This document shows positions 39,361-47,321 of a DNA stretch of 64,000 bases, one piece after another. This DNA comes from Deltaproteobacteria bacterium (GTDB lineage Bacteria > Desulfobacterota > GWC2-55-46), in the NCBI GenBank assembly GCA_015075075.1, contig JABTVA010000002.1:1-64000 (forward strand). The letters are read 5' to 3'. Position 1 is the first letter of the stretch; the number at the start of each line of letters is the position of its first letter. Under the pieces are notes generated by a model. It was not told the DNA's origin. It was given only the letters and a program-made list of their open reading frames with translations, and did no database searches. The position numbers and the translations under genes are program-made.

Positions 39361-39384
39361 AGGCCAGCCTTTCGGCTGGCCTTT
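39361..39384. terminator. Bidirectional terminator between AMMECR1 and aspC
   Basis: AGGCCAGCC (39361-39369), loop TTTC, GGCTGGCCT (39374-39382) with TTTGT on the plus strand and a run of seven T on the minus strand. Both convergent genes end within 25 bases of it. Confidence 0.85.
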
Positions 39385-39404
39385 GTCTCAATCTGCCGGA
39401 GTCT

Positions 39405-40598
39405 CTACCTAAGCTCCCCCACGGCCTCCCCTATCCTCTTTATGCCCTTTACTATGTTGTCCATCGAGGTCGCGTAGGATAGCCTAATGAAGCGGTCGTC
39501 TCCAAATGGCTCGCCCGGCACGACCGCGATCCCGGATTCGTCAATCAAGTAAGTCGCGAGCGCGACCGAGCCGTCTATCTTCTTCCCCTTGTAAGCCCTC
39601 CCGAAAAGGCCCGAGACGTTCGCGAAGACATAGAACGCGCCCTGCGGCCTTATGGCGCTTATGCCGTCTATGGCGTTGAGGCCGTCCACCATAGCGTCCC
39701 GTCTTTTGCCGAACTCCGCTACCATCCGAGTTATCGCGTCCTGCGGGCCGCTTATGGCCTCTACGGCGGCCCACTGGCTTATGGAAGTCGGGTTCGAGGT
39801 GGACTGGCTCTGGATGTTGGTCATGGCCTTTATTATTTCCTTAGGCCCGGCTGCGTAGCCTATCCTCCAGCCTGTCATGGAATAGGTCTTGGATACGCCG
39901 TTAAGGACTATGGTCCTTTTCCTGACCTCGTCCGAGACGGACGCGATAGAGGTTGCCCGGAAGCCGCCGTACGTGAGCTTCTCATATATCTCATCGGATA
40001 TGATGAGAAGGCCGTTCTGAAGCGCTATCTCGGCAAGCTTTTGAAGCTCCTTTTCCGTGTAGGCCGCGCCCGTGGGGTTCGAGGGGCTGTTTATTACGAC
40101 AGCCTTGGTATTGGGGCCTATGGCGGCCTTGAAGGCCTCGGGGCCCATCCTGAAGCCCGCGGCCTCGTCCGTGTGCACGACTTTCGGTATGCCGCCGCCG
40201 AGCGCGGCCATGACAGGATACGAGACCCAGTACGGGGCGGGTATTATGACCTCGTCGCCGGGGTCGAGTATCGCCTGGAAGAGGTTGAAGATGGAATGCT
40301 TGCCGCCGCAGGATACTATTATCTCGTCGCGCGAATAGTCGAGGGAGTTATCGCGGCTGAACTTCCCGATAATGGCGTCCTTCAATTCGTTAATGCCGCC
40401 GACCGCCGTGTATTTGGTATGCCCGTCGCGAATGGCCCTTATTGCGGCCTCCTTTATGTTCTCGGGCGTGTCAAAGTCAGGCTCGCCCGCGCCGAAGTCA
40501 TACGTCCCTGCCCTCAGCCTTAAGCGAGCGCGCCTTTGCGGTTATTGCGAGCGTTACCGATTCTCTAATCCTGAAAGCCTTCCTGCAAGCTTGAACAT
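39405..40598 (-). CDS. aspC: Aspartate aminotransferase (class I PLP enzyme), two frameshifts near the N-terminus
   Basis: Transfers the amino group between aspartate and 2-oxoglutarate. The ATG at 40598 has AAGGAG upstream and starts MFKLAGRLS. After two bases missing near 40577 the frame continues RIRESVTLAITAKARSLKAE, and a second gap near 40510 interrupts DFGAGEPDFDTPENIKEAAI, the substrate-binding start. From the ATG at 40385 on, the frame is intact: VSCGGKHSIFNLFQ, PSNPTGAAYTEKEL, SDEIYEKLTYGG and SKTYSMTGWRIGYAAG with the PLP lysine. Corrected length is about 399 residues, normal for the family. Both indels may be consensus errors. Confidence 0.88.
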
Positions 40599-40617
40599 CC
40601 TGATGCTCCTTCGTGAT

Positions 40618-40736
40618 CAGGCTGCTGGAAAAGCCCAACCCGCCGCGTCGTCTTCACTGGCAACCCGGCGTACAAAAGTACGCCTCATTCCTCAGCGTTT
40701 CGACCCTTGCGTCTTGAGCTTTTGAGTAGCCTGCTA
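40618..40736 (-). repeat. Miniature element, family I, between coaD and aspC
   Basis: On the minus strand it begins TAGCAGGCTACTCAAAAGC, contains the palindrome GGCGTACTTTTGTACGCC and ends GGGCTTTTCCAGCAGCCTG. The first TAG is the stop codon of the coaD C-terminal reading frame. The other end is 20 bases upstream of the aspC start. It shares the GAATGAGGCGTACTTTT core with the copy at 47192-47321. Confidence 0.8.
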
Positions 40737-41247
40737 TTTCCTGCGGCCCTTCTTGGCGAGGGCCGCCTTGAACTTTCCCTTAAGTTTCTTCGCCACCTGG
40801 GCGTCACAGGCGTTCGTCGCCGCCGTAACGGGCTATCTCTTTTATAAAGCGCGAGCTCACGGGCGCGTAGTTATCAGAGGTCATCATGAAGACCGTCTCT
40901 ATCGAGGGGTCGAGCTTCCTGTTTATGAGCGCCATCTGGAACTCGTACTCGAAATCCGACATGACCCGGAGGCCCCGGAGGACTATATTCGCCCCCTTGT
41001 TCCTGACGTAGTCCATGAGGAGCGAGTCGAAGCTCTCTACCTTTACGTTCCTGTGCCTCCCCACCTCTTCCCTAATCATCGCGAGCCGCTCCTGGGCGCT
41101 AAAAAGCGGGGCCTTTCCCGGGCTCTCGGCAACGGCGACGACCAAGAGGTCAAAGAGCTTCACCCCTCGGTCTATTATGTCGAGGTGGCCCCTCGTAATC
41201 GGGTCGAAGGTGCCGGGGTATACGCATATGCGCCTGGAAGCCGCCAT
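40734..41247 (-). CDS. coaD: Phosphopantetheine adenylyltransferase, frameshift near the C-terminus
   Basis: Catalyses the adenylation of 4'-phosphopantetheine in coenzyme A synthesis. It has the nucleotidyltransferase motif YPGTFDPITRGHLDII (T-x-G-H) at residues 10-25, NIVLRGLRVMSDFEYEFQMA and the second nucleotide motif SSRFIKEIARYGGD. The uninterrupted frame ends at 40804 (147 residues). The expected C-terminus appears one frame over as AQVAKKLKGKFKAALAKKGR and stops at TAG 40736-40734, inside a repeat end. A single indel near 40812 would explain this. It lies in the rsmD-coaD order common in bacteria, 1 base after rsmD. Confidence 0.93.
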
Positions 41248-41248
41248 T

Positions 41249-41797
41249 TTAGCTCCGCTTGAGGAGGTATACGAGCGTATCTCCGTATCTCCTCTGGTCG
41301 AAGACCGTAAGACCCTCTATTTCAGTTTCTACGAGCGGCGCCCTTTTCGCCGATTCAGCGATTATCACCCCTTCCGGGGAGACGAGGCCTCCGCGTCCTA
41401 TGGCCTTAAGTGTACTGACAAACAGCTCTGAGCTGTAGGGGGGGTCTATTATTATAAGGTCGAAGCGGTCGCCCTTCCTCGAAAGCTCCTCAACGGCCTT
41501 TACCGCGTCCTTCCGGATAATGCGGGCCTCCTGGCCGCAGATGTCGAGGTTCTTCCGTATGACCTGGGCCGCGCCCTTGTCGCTCTCTACGAAGGTGGCC
41601 TCGGAAGCCCCCCTTGAGAGGGCCTCGATGCCCATAGCGCCCGTCCCGGCATAGAGGTCGAGGACCGTCCTGAACGGGAACTCCCTGGGGAGGATGTTAA
41701 AGACAGCCTCCCTCACCTTGTCGGAGGTGGGCCTTATATTCAAGCCCCGGAAAGAAGCGAGCCTCCTGCCCTTGAGCCTGCCTCCTATTATCCTCAA
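41249..41797 (-). CDS. rsmD: 16S rRNA (guanine(966)-N(2))-methyltransferase
   Basis: 182 residues. MRIIGGRLKGRRLASFRGLN is the family N-terminus, VLDLYAGTGAMGIEALSRGA is SAM motif I, and IIIDPPYSS is the catalytic DPPY motif for N2 methylation of guanine. It modifies 30S subunit rRNA. It is translated with coaD and follows yjbQ by 3 bases. Confidence 0.95.
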   Translation of the reverse strand: MRIIGGRLKGRRLASFRGLNIRPTSDKVREAVFNILPREFPFRTVLDLYAGTGAMGIEALSRGASEATFVESDKGAAQVIRKNLDICGQEARIIRKDAVKAVEELSRKGDRFDLIIIDPPYSSELFVSTLKAIGRGGLVSPEGVIIAESAKRAPLVETEIEGLTVFDQRRYGDTLVYLLKRS

Positions 41798-41800
41798 AGG

Positions 41801-42235
41801 CTACTGCCCGCCGTCCGCGGGCACCCCGAAGACCTTTATGGATATGAGCCTTTTCCTGGGGCCGTCGAACTCCGAGAAGTACACTGCCTGCCACTGCCCC
41901 AGGGCGAGCCTGCCCTTCGTGACCGGCACGGTCACGCTGTTACCCACGAGGAGGGATTTCAAATGGGCGTCAGCGTTCCTGCCGTAATCGCCCTTGTTGT
42001 GCTTGTATTCGGGCTTGTTCGGGACCATCTCCTTCAGGAAGTTATGGAAGTCCTCCTCAAGGTCGCGGTCGGCGTTATTCAGGTGTATGCTCGCGGTCGT
42101 ATGGCCCGTAAAGACCAGCGCCATGCCTTCATGGATGCCGCTCTCCGTTATGACGGCTTCCACCTGGCTCGTAATGTTGACCTCCTCGGTCTTGGCACCC
42201 GTTTTGACCCTGATAGCGCTGGCAAAGACCTTCAT
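41801..42235 (-). CDS. yjbQ: YjbQ family protein (UPF0047; reported thiamine phosphate synthase activity)
   Basis: 144 residues with the conserved FTGHTTASIHLNNADRDLEE and the histidine/aspartate set in HNKGDYGRNADAHLKS; LALGQWQAVYFSEFDGPRKR is the family C-terminal motif. The E. coli protein has weak thiamine phosphate synthase activity; the true role is open. GGAGG lies before the ATG. A TATAAT (minus strand, 42293-42288) suggests its operon promoter, but no good -35 is seen. Confidence 0.92.
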   Translation of the reverse strand: MKVFASAIRVKTGAKTEEVNITSQVEAVITESGIHEGMALVFTGHTTASIHLNNADRDLEEDFHNFLKEMVPNKPEYKHNKGDYGRNADAHLKSLLVGNSVTVPVTKGRLALGQWQAVYFSEFDGPRKRLISIKVFGVPADGGQ

Positions 42236-42326
42236 CTGCCCTCCTTGGAATCGGAAATCTGGCCGCCCTCATCTCCCGCGGGCCAGTATTATACTTTATC
42301 TGCCGGATGAAATTCCACTGGAACAA

Positions 42327-43040
42327 TCAGCCGATAAGCCGTGGCAGCATCTCTCCTGCCCTGCCCTGAATGACCGCGTCCACGCGCCCCGAAAGAGGCG
42401 TTGTCTCCGGGTTTATCTCGATAACGAAAGCGCCCGCGTCCTTCGCCCTGGTCGCGAAAGAAGCGGCAGGCTGGACGACCCCGGAAGTGCCGACGACCAG
42501 CATGATATCAGCGCTTGAGGCGGCCTCGAATGACCTGTAGAGGAGGTCCTCCGGAAGCGCTTCGCCGAACCAGACAACCCCCGGCCTCAAAAGCCCGCCG
42601 CAGCCGCACCTCGGCAGTATTTTTATCGGCACATCCCTGTTTTCGCTTGAATTTCCGCATTCGATGCACCGGACCGTCCATATTGAGCCGTGTATCTCGA
42701 TGATGTTCCCGCTCCCCGCGCTCCTGTGGAGGCCGTCCACGTTCTGGGTTATGAGCGTGAAGGCCGGGTTCCGCCTCTCGAACTCCGCAAGGGCGTAGTG
42801 GGCAGGGTTGGGGCGTATGCCTGCAATCAGGGAGCGCCTCCAGTCGTACCACTCCCAGACAAGGGCCGGGTCGCGCTCGAACGCCTCCGGGGTCGCGAGG
42901 TCCTCGGGCCTGAAATTCCTCCAGAGGCCGTCCGGCCCCCTGAAGGTCGGCACGCCGCTTTCCGCGGATATGCCCGCGCCCGTAAGCGCCACGGGCGAAC
43001 GGGCCGCCTTGAGCCTTTCCTTTATCGCCTGGAGTTCCAT
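42327..43040 (-). CDS. cobB: NAD-dependent protein deacylase, sirtuin family
   Basis: 237 residues. GAGISAESGVPTFRGPDGLW is the NAD-binding Sir2 motif, TQNVDGLHRSAGSGNIIEIHG (as TQNVDGLH then IIEIHG) carries the catalytic His, and a Cys4 zinc site is formed by CIECG and CGCGG. VVGTSGVVQPAASFATRAK and the INPETTPLSGRVD tail fit bacterial class III/II sirtuins. It removes acyl groups from lysine of acetyl-CoA synthetase and other proteins. Confidence 0.95.
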   Translation of the reverse strand: MELQAIKERLKAARSPVALTGAGISAESGVPTFRGPDGLWRNFRPEDLATPEAFERDPALVWEWYDWRRSLIAGIRPNPAHYALAEFERRNPAFTLITQNVDGLHRSAGSGNIIEIHGSIWTVRCIECGNSSENRDVPIKILPRCGCGGLLRPGVVWFGEALPEDLLYRSFEAASSADIMLVVGTSGVVQPAASFATRAKDAGAFVIEINPETTPLSGRVDAVIQGRAGEMLPRLIG

Positions 43041-43131
43041 TCGGGTATGCTGGTCGGCTGGACCGGTTGAGCAACTGGTCTATTCCTGGGCGCAGGTCAG
43101 ACGGTTTCGGAGAGACGGCGCGGGGCGGGCC

Positions 43132-43392
43132 TCAGGTCCTGAACTTGCCCTCTCTTGATATTACTCCGTTCCTTATCGCTTCCTTGATTATCCTTCTTGC
43201 GCTCTCGATCTGCTCTTCCTCCACCGCGATCCTCTTTTCGATATAGGCGCCGATGTCGGTCGCGAAACGGAGCTTGCCGAGCGACCTGAAGGAGCATGTG
43301 ATATTCCGGCCCTCCATGAGGGTCTCAACCACGCTTGCGTCGAGGTCGTTATAGAAGGAATAAAGGTCTATGAACTTGATCCTGGTTGCCAT
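43132..43392 (-). CDS. Conserved hypothetical small protein
   Basis: 86 residues, not recognised with certainty. The pattern VVETLMEGRNITCSFRSLGK and the later RIAVEEEQIESARRIIKEAI loosely resemble DUF2007-type small proteins. It has no signal peptide or membrane segment. The promoter directly upstream leaves only about five bases between the predicted transcription start and the ATG, and there is no ribosome-binding site, so the mRNA would be nearly leaderless. It is divergent from the secreted protein at 43610. Confidence 0.7.
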   Translation of the reverse strand: MATRIKFIDLYSFYNDLDASVVETLMEGRNITCSFRSLGKLRFATDIGAYIEKRIAVEEEQIESARRIIKEAIRNGVISREGKFRT

Positions 43393-43403
43393 AAGCCGAA
43401 AAA

Positions 43404-43432
43404 AGTATACTGAAAACCGACGGTTTTGTCAA
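43404..43432 (-). promoter_or_regulatory. Near-consensus sigma-70 promoter of the 86-residue protein
   Basis: On the minus strand TTGACA (43432-43427), 17 bases, TATACT (43409-43404). The ATG is at 43392. Confidence 0.75.
43413..43427. promoter_or_regulatory. Palindromic operator candidate within the promoter spacer
   Basis: AAAACCGACGGTTTT is a perfect inverted repeat of 7-base arms around one base, placed between the -35 and -10 of the minus-strand promoter. A bound repressor would block it. Alternatively it is a chance palindrome. Confidence 0.45.
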
Positions 43433-43503
43433 ACATTGCTTCGGGTTACAGGCACTTCCGCTCCTTGCGCGGCCGCTTCCCTCCGTGGCACGCGGCGGTC
43501 CGC

Positions 43504-43533
43504 TTGACTTTTGTGTGTTGTGCCTGAGATAAT
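43504..43533 (+). promoter_or_regulatory. Sigma-70 promoter of the secreted protein gene
   Basis: TTGACT (43504-43509), 18 bases, GATAAT (43528-43533). It drives the gene starting at 43610, with a leader of about 70 bases. Confidence 0.6.
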
Positions 43534-43609
43534 CGGTAGATTCCGCCAGCAAAGGGTCTGTCACAAGGCATGAGCTTGCTATAAATCAAATCAGCGGAGG
43601 AACAGGACA

Positions 43610-44020
43610 GTGCTCATAAAAAGGTCTTTGGCGGTCTTTGCCGCCCTCTTTATCTGGGTCACTCTCTCAGGGATGGGAAAGGGGCCCGGCACCGAGGTCC
43701 CGCTGCCTGAAATCAACTTCAAGGCGACCGTAAGGGACGACCAGGACATAACGACAAAGGTGCAGAACGCCTCGTGGGAGGGGGAGATATTCTTCATCGG
43801 CACCCGGGGCAAGGGCACCGTTACGGTCTTCTTCGAGAAGATACGGAAGATAACGGCCACGGGCACCGGGGCAGACAACAAGAGCGACTTCCAGGTCACC
43901 ATGAAGAACGGCGACGTCGTGGCCATAAGCCTCGATAACGACCAGCGCTTCTTCGGCACCACGAACTACGGCACCTACAGGGTGCTCGCGAAGAACATAA
44001 AAGAGATAACCTTCGATTAG
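43610..44020 (+). CDS. Secreted protein of unknown function
   Basis: 136 residues starting with GTG, preceded by GGAGG. The N-terminus LIKRSLAVFAALFIWVTLSG is a signal peptide. The mature part is probably a beta-sandwich: VQNASWEGEIFFIGTRGKGT, VFFEKIRKITATGT, DFQVTMKNGDVVAISLDNDQ and YGTYRVLAKNIKEITF alternate hydrophobic and polar residues. I do not recognise a family with confidence. Its TAG stop codon is the first three bases of a miniature element (44018). Confidence 0.75.
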   Translation: MLIKRSLAVFAALFIWVTLSGMGKGPGTEVPLPEINFKATVRDDQDITTKVQNASWEGEIFFIGTRGKGTVTVFFEKIRKITATGTGADNKSDFQVTMKNGDVVAISLDNDQRFFGTTNYGTYRVLAKNIKEITFD

Positions 44021-44167
44021 CAGGGTGTTGAAAACACCTGCCAAGGCAATCCACGGATGGATTGCCAAATTGCGAGACTTTAAAGTCGAGGAATTTGAAA
44101 GCTGGACAGATTCATTCCGGCCAAGCCGTGGTTGAAAGTCCAGGAAGGACTTTTTCACATCCTGCTA
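44018..44167. repeat. Miniature element with TAGCAGG terminal inverted repeats
   Basis: The left end is TAGCAGGGTGTTGAAAA (44018-44034). The right end, read inward on the minus strand, is TAGCAGGATGTGAAAAAGTCC-like (ends 44167). The interior has a GGCAATCC/GGATTGCC hairpin and GACTTTAAAGTC. It belongs to the same broad type as the copies at 40618 and 47192 by its ends, though the interior differs. Confidence 0.8.
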
Positions 44168-44186
44168 TGTGCAGCCAAAGGAGAAA

Positions 44187-44212
44187 GGCGGGGATCTCAG
44201 CCCGCCTTTTTT
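44187..44212 (+). terminator. Terminator between the secreted-protein gene and rsmE
   Basis: GGCGGG (44187-44192), 8-base loop, CCCGCC (44201-44206) and six T (44207-44212). The minus strand reads TTTCTCC after the stem, so rsmE may also use it. Confidence 0.75.
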
Positions 44213-44230
44213 ATTCACGACCATATATCC

Positions 44231-44968
44231 TCAGCCCAGGTCCCCCAGCGCGTGCTGCACTATCGACATTATGGCCAGGGCAGCGGTCTCGGCGCGGAGT
44301 ATCCTCGGGCCGAGACCCGCTTTCACGAACCCCGCTCCTGTGGCCTCTGCCGCCTCGCCGGGCGACAGCCCCCCTTCGGGGCCGACAAGCACCGAAATGC
44401 CTGATTTACCCCGCGCGCCCTTAAGGGCATCCTTAAGCCCGGCTGCCCCTTCCTTTTCCCAGAGAAGGAGCTTGAGGTTATCGTCGTGCCCCTTCAGCGC
44501 GCCCTTAAGGTCCGGAGCAAAGTTTATTTCGGGCAGGACCGTCCTCCCGCACTGCTTGGCGGCCTCAACAGCCGTCTTCTTCCACCTCGCCTGCCTGGAG
44601 GCCTCTTTATCCGCGCTTACGCGCGGTATGGTCCTTGAGGTGTTATAGAAGCAGACCTCCCGTATCCCGAGCTCGGTCGCCTTCTGGATGATGAACTCGG
44701 GCCTGTCTCCCTTGAGGAGCGCCTGGAGGAGGACGAAACCGAGCGGGCTCTCCCTTTCGCCCCTTGAACTCCCCTCGATGATTACGGAAGCGGAGCCTTT
44801 GCCTACCTCCTCTATTTTCCCTGAAAGCTCAAGCCCCTTGCCGTTAAATAGAAAAACCTGAACGCCCTGGGCGAGCCTCAGGACCTTCTTGAGATGATAG
44901 AATTCCTCTCCGGCGATATCCACGCGCGTGGAGCGCTCGCTCAAGTCCTCTTTATAGAACCTTCTCAC
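44231..44968 (-). CDS. rsmE: 16S rRNA (uracil(1498)-N(3))-methyltransferase
   Basis: 245 residues, SPOUT fold with a knotted SAM site. Family motifs: HHL-like EEFYHLKKVLRLAQGVQVFL, VLLQALLKGDRPEFIIQKAT, and the knot LVGPEGGLSPGEAAEATGAG with LGPRILRAETA. It methylates the 30S decoding region. It overlaps prmA by ATGA (44965-44968), a frequent pair. Confidence 0.95.
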   Translation of the reverse strand: MRRFYKEDLSERSTRVDIAGEEFYHLKKVLRLAQGVQVFLFNGKGLELSGKIEEVGKGSASVIIEGSSRGERESPLGFVLLQALLKGDRPEFIIQKATELGIREVCFYNTSRTIPRVSADKEASRQARWKKTAVEAAKQCGRTVLPEINFAPDLKGALKGHDDNLKLLLWEKEGAAGLKDALKGARGKSGISVLVGPEGGLSPGEAAEATGAGFVKAGLGPRILRAETAALAIMSIVQHALGDLG

Positions 44969-45900
44969 CGGTTGCCTTTCAGCGGTTTACGGAAGACGAG
45001 GGCCACCCATTCCTTCGAGGAATATGCCTTTTCAAGGGCAAGTCCGGGGTATGCCAGTATTACCTCGTCTTTTTCATTTTGGAGGATGCCGGAGAGTATC
45101 AGACGGCCGCCGGGGATTACGCGGCGTGACAAATCAGGCGAAAGCCTTTTAAGCTCTCCGGCCAGGATGTTCGCGGCTACAAGGTGGAACCTTCCACTCG
45201 TCTTTTCGACTGGCCGGGAGCTCACGGCCACCTTTACCCTGTTGCGGGTTGCGTTCCTGCGGGCGACCTTGACTGCCACTTCGTCTATCTCAAGGCCCAG
45301 GGCCTTCCTGAAACCCAGTTTTTTGGCTGCTATGGCAAGGACCCCCGTGCCTGTGCCCACATCGAGAAAGTCCGGGTTCGCCGGGAGCTTCCGGTCCATT
45401 ACGAGCCTCAAGAGGGCCCGGAGACACATCTTTGTCGTGGCGTGGCCGCCGGTTCCGAAGGCCATGCCCGGGTCCATCTCTATTACCTTTTCGCCGGGCC
45501 TCTTCGGTGACCTCTTCCAGGTCGGCCTTACGAGGACGGACTTTCCTTTATAGCTTACCCGTACGGGCCTGAGCCCCTTTTTCCATTTCTCGGACCAGTC
45601 GGTATCCTTGAGGGCGGAGGTCGTCAGCTTCCAGCCCACGCTCCCGAGCTTCCGTCGTATGTCATTGAGCCTGGCCTTTTCACCCTCGTTCAGATAGGCC
45701 CTGAGCGCCGCTTCGGGAGATTTTGAAGGAGGCTCCTCGGCCGTCTCGTCCTCCCACCTGCTGTATGAGACGAGCTTTCCGGCCGCGGCTTCACCCGCCT
45801 CTTCGAGGACGCCGGGGCTTCCGGCCTCTATGAGGGCCGCCGAGACCGCGTCTTTCGATCGGGCCGGGCCTTTTGCCCGTATCTCTATCCATCCGGCCAT
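44965..45900 (-). CDS. prmA: Ribosomal protein L11 methyltransferase
   Basis: 311 residues. The N-terminal L11-binding domain is followed by DPGMAFGTGGHATTKMCLRA and SAM motif I DVGTGTGVLAIAAKKLGF, then VAANILAGELKRLSPDLS with the conserved N-I-L/A-P segment. It trimethylates L11. It follows yajQ by 8 bases. Confidence 0.95.
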   Translation of the reverse strand: MAGWIEIRAKGPARSKDAVSAALIEAGSPGVLEEAGEAAAGKLVSYSRWEDETAEEPPSKSPEAALRAYLNEGEKARLNDIRRKLGSVGWKLTTSALKDTDWSEKWKKGLRPVRVSYKGKSVLVRPTWKRSPKRPGEKVIEMDPGMAFGTGGHATTKMCLRALLRLVMDRKLPANPDFLDVGTGTGVLAIAAKKLGFRKALGLEIDEVAVKVARRNATRNRVKVAVSSRPVEKTSGRFHLVAANILAGELKRLSPDLSRRVIPGGRLILSGILQNEKDEVILAYPGLALEKAYSSKEWVALVFRKPLKGNR

Positions 45901-45908
45901 TCAGGCGG

Positions 45909-46397
45909 CTATGATCTCATGTTCACGAACTGGAGGCTTATGTCCATGTCCTTTGCCTTGAGGGCCTGTATGGCCTCCTGCAGGTCGTCGATCTTTTTCC
46001 CGGTGACCCGTATCTGGTCGTCCATTATCTGGGTCTGCACCTTGAGCTTAAGGTCCTTTACGAGCTTGGTTATCTCCTTGGCCTTTTCCGAGGGTATGCC
46101 CTGGCGTATCTTGAGGACCTGTTTTTTCATGCTACCGGACGCGTCCTCGACCTTGCCGTATTCGAGGGACTTAAGCGACACCCCGCGCTTGACGAGCTTT
46201 GTCTGGAGTATGTCGAGGACGCTACGGAGCTTTCCGTCGTCGTCGGCCATGACGGTTATGTCGTCCTTCTTCTCCCATTTTATCTCGCTCTTGGAGCCCT
46301 TGAAGTCGTAGCGCTGCTCCATCTCCTTCGTTGCCTGGTTTACGGCGTTGTCGACCTCCTGCACGTCTGTCTTCGAGACTATATCGAATGACGGCAT
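45909..46397 (-). CDS. yajQ: YajQ family nucleotide-binding protein
   Basis: 162 residues, the full family length. [39 protein letters not shown] and [20 protein letters not shown] are conserved throughout. Relatives in Xanthomonas bind cyclic di-GMP and act on transcription factors; RNA or nucleotide binding has also been proposed. CGGAGGTAGG precedes the ATG. Confidence 0.94.
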   Translation of the reverse strand: MPSFDIVSKTDVQEVDNAVNQATKEMEQRYDFKGSKSEIKWEKKDDITVMADDDGKLRSVLDILQTKLVKRGVSLKSLEYGKVEDASGSMKKQVLKIRQGIPSEKAKEITKLVKDLKLKVQTQIMDDQIRVTGKKIDDLQEAIQALKAKDMDISLQFVNMRS

Positions 46398-46439
46398 TTC
46401 CTACCTCCGTTAGTTTTTTCCAAAGCTGTATTGGTAGCA

Positions 46440-47081
46440 TCAGGGCCTTACCACCTGGGCGCCTTGAGGCGGAGTAAAACTGAAGAGCGAATCGGGCGCG
46501 GGCGAATTGACCGAAGTCTCCGTAAAATCCACCCTTGTTTCGGTCCCGAAATGGTCGGTTACCGCGGTCCGTTTTATGAGGAAGCTCTTTTTATCGACTT
46601 CAAGCGAGAGGCTTTTGACGTTCGGGCTCTCTTTCCTCGGCGTAAGCACGATGCGCCATGCATCTCCTTTCGAGTCCGCGAGCCTTGCCTCGAACTCTTT
46701 TTCGAGGTCCCCTACCCCCGAAAGGAAGTCCGTGGCCATGCGGGAGGCCGCGCCGTCGATTTCTTTCTCGATGGCCTGGTTGAGGTCGGGCTGGTATATC
46801 CAGACTGTCCTGCCGTCGCCCACAATGAGGTCGCCCGCGGGCTTGCTGTACTCCCAGCGCATCTTCCCCGGCTTCTTGAACCAGACCTTGCCTTTGGCGG
46901 TCTCGGGCCTGCCCATGCCCCTTGAGGAGACCTCCTGGCTGAAATCAGACTGAAGGGTCGTGACGGACTCGTATCTCTCCTGGAGCTTCGAGAGGACCTC
47001 CTTAAGCTCCTCTGCCCCCGAAGCGGCAGGGATGAGGACCAACATGAGCGCGAATAACGATATCCGGAAAAGGGTTTTCAT
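46440..47081 (-). CDS. lolA: Outer-membrane lipoprotein carrier protein
   Basis: Periplasmic chaperone that carries lipoproteins from LolCDE to LolB. The start at 47081 gives 213 residues with the signal peptide MKTLFRISLFALMLVLIPAA ending at ASG-AEE. Mature-part motifs LQSDFSQEVSSRGMGRPETA, GKVWFKKPGKMRWEYSKPAG and LIVGDGRTVWIYQPDLNQ are typical of LolA. The longer frame to 47189 would overlap the miniature element upstream and is unlikely. Confidence 0.95.
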   Translation of the reverse strand: MKTLFRISLFALMLVLIPAASGAEELKEVLSKLQERYESVTTLQSDFSQEVSSRGMGRPETAKGKVWFKKPGKMRWEYSKPAGDLIVGDGRTVWIYQPDLNQAIEKEIDGAASRMATDFLSGVGDLEKEFEARLADSKGDAWRIVLTPRKESPNVKSLSLEVDKKSFLIKRTAVTDHFGTETRVDFTETSVNSPAPDSLFSFTPPQGAQVVRP

Positions 47082-47191
47082 TGCCGGGTCCTTTTGAGTG
47101 GATTTCCGCGGTTCGAAACTACGCTTCCCGCGGACAATCTTTAATATAGCAGAAACTTTTCGGATATTCTTAATAAACTCAAAGCACACTC

Positions 47192-47321
47192 AGGCTGCTC
47201 AAAAGCTCCATATGCTTAGGCCCCATTGGAACAGGGGAACTGGGAATGAGGCATACTTTTCGTGTACGCCGGAGTGTCAAGCGACGTAGCCTTCGACGCA
47301 GATGGACTTTTTGAGCAGCCT
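47192..47321 (-). repeat. Miniature element, family I, supplying the ftsK stop codon
   Basis: Read on the minus strand it starts AGGCTGCTCAAAAAGTCC and ends GGAGCTTTTGAGCAGCCT, giving about 18-base terminal inverted repeats. The middle contains GGCATACTTTTCGTGTACGCC (plus strand, 21-base palindrome-like core written here as GGCATACTTTT and GTGTACGCC). The TAG stop of ftsK (47322-47320) overlaps its end. A near match to bases 47298-47321 opens the window. Confidence 0.85.
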
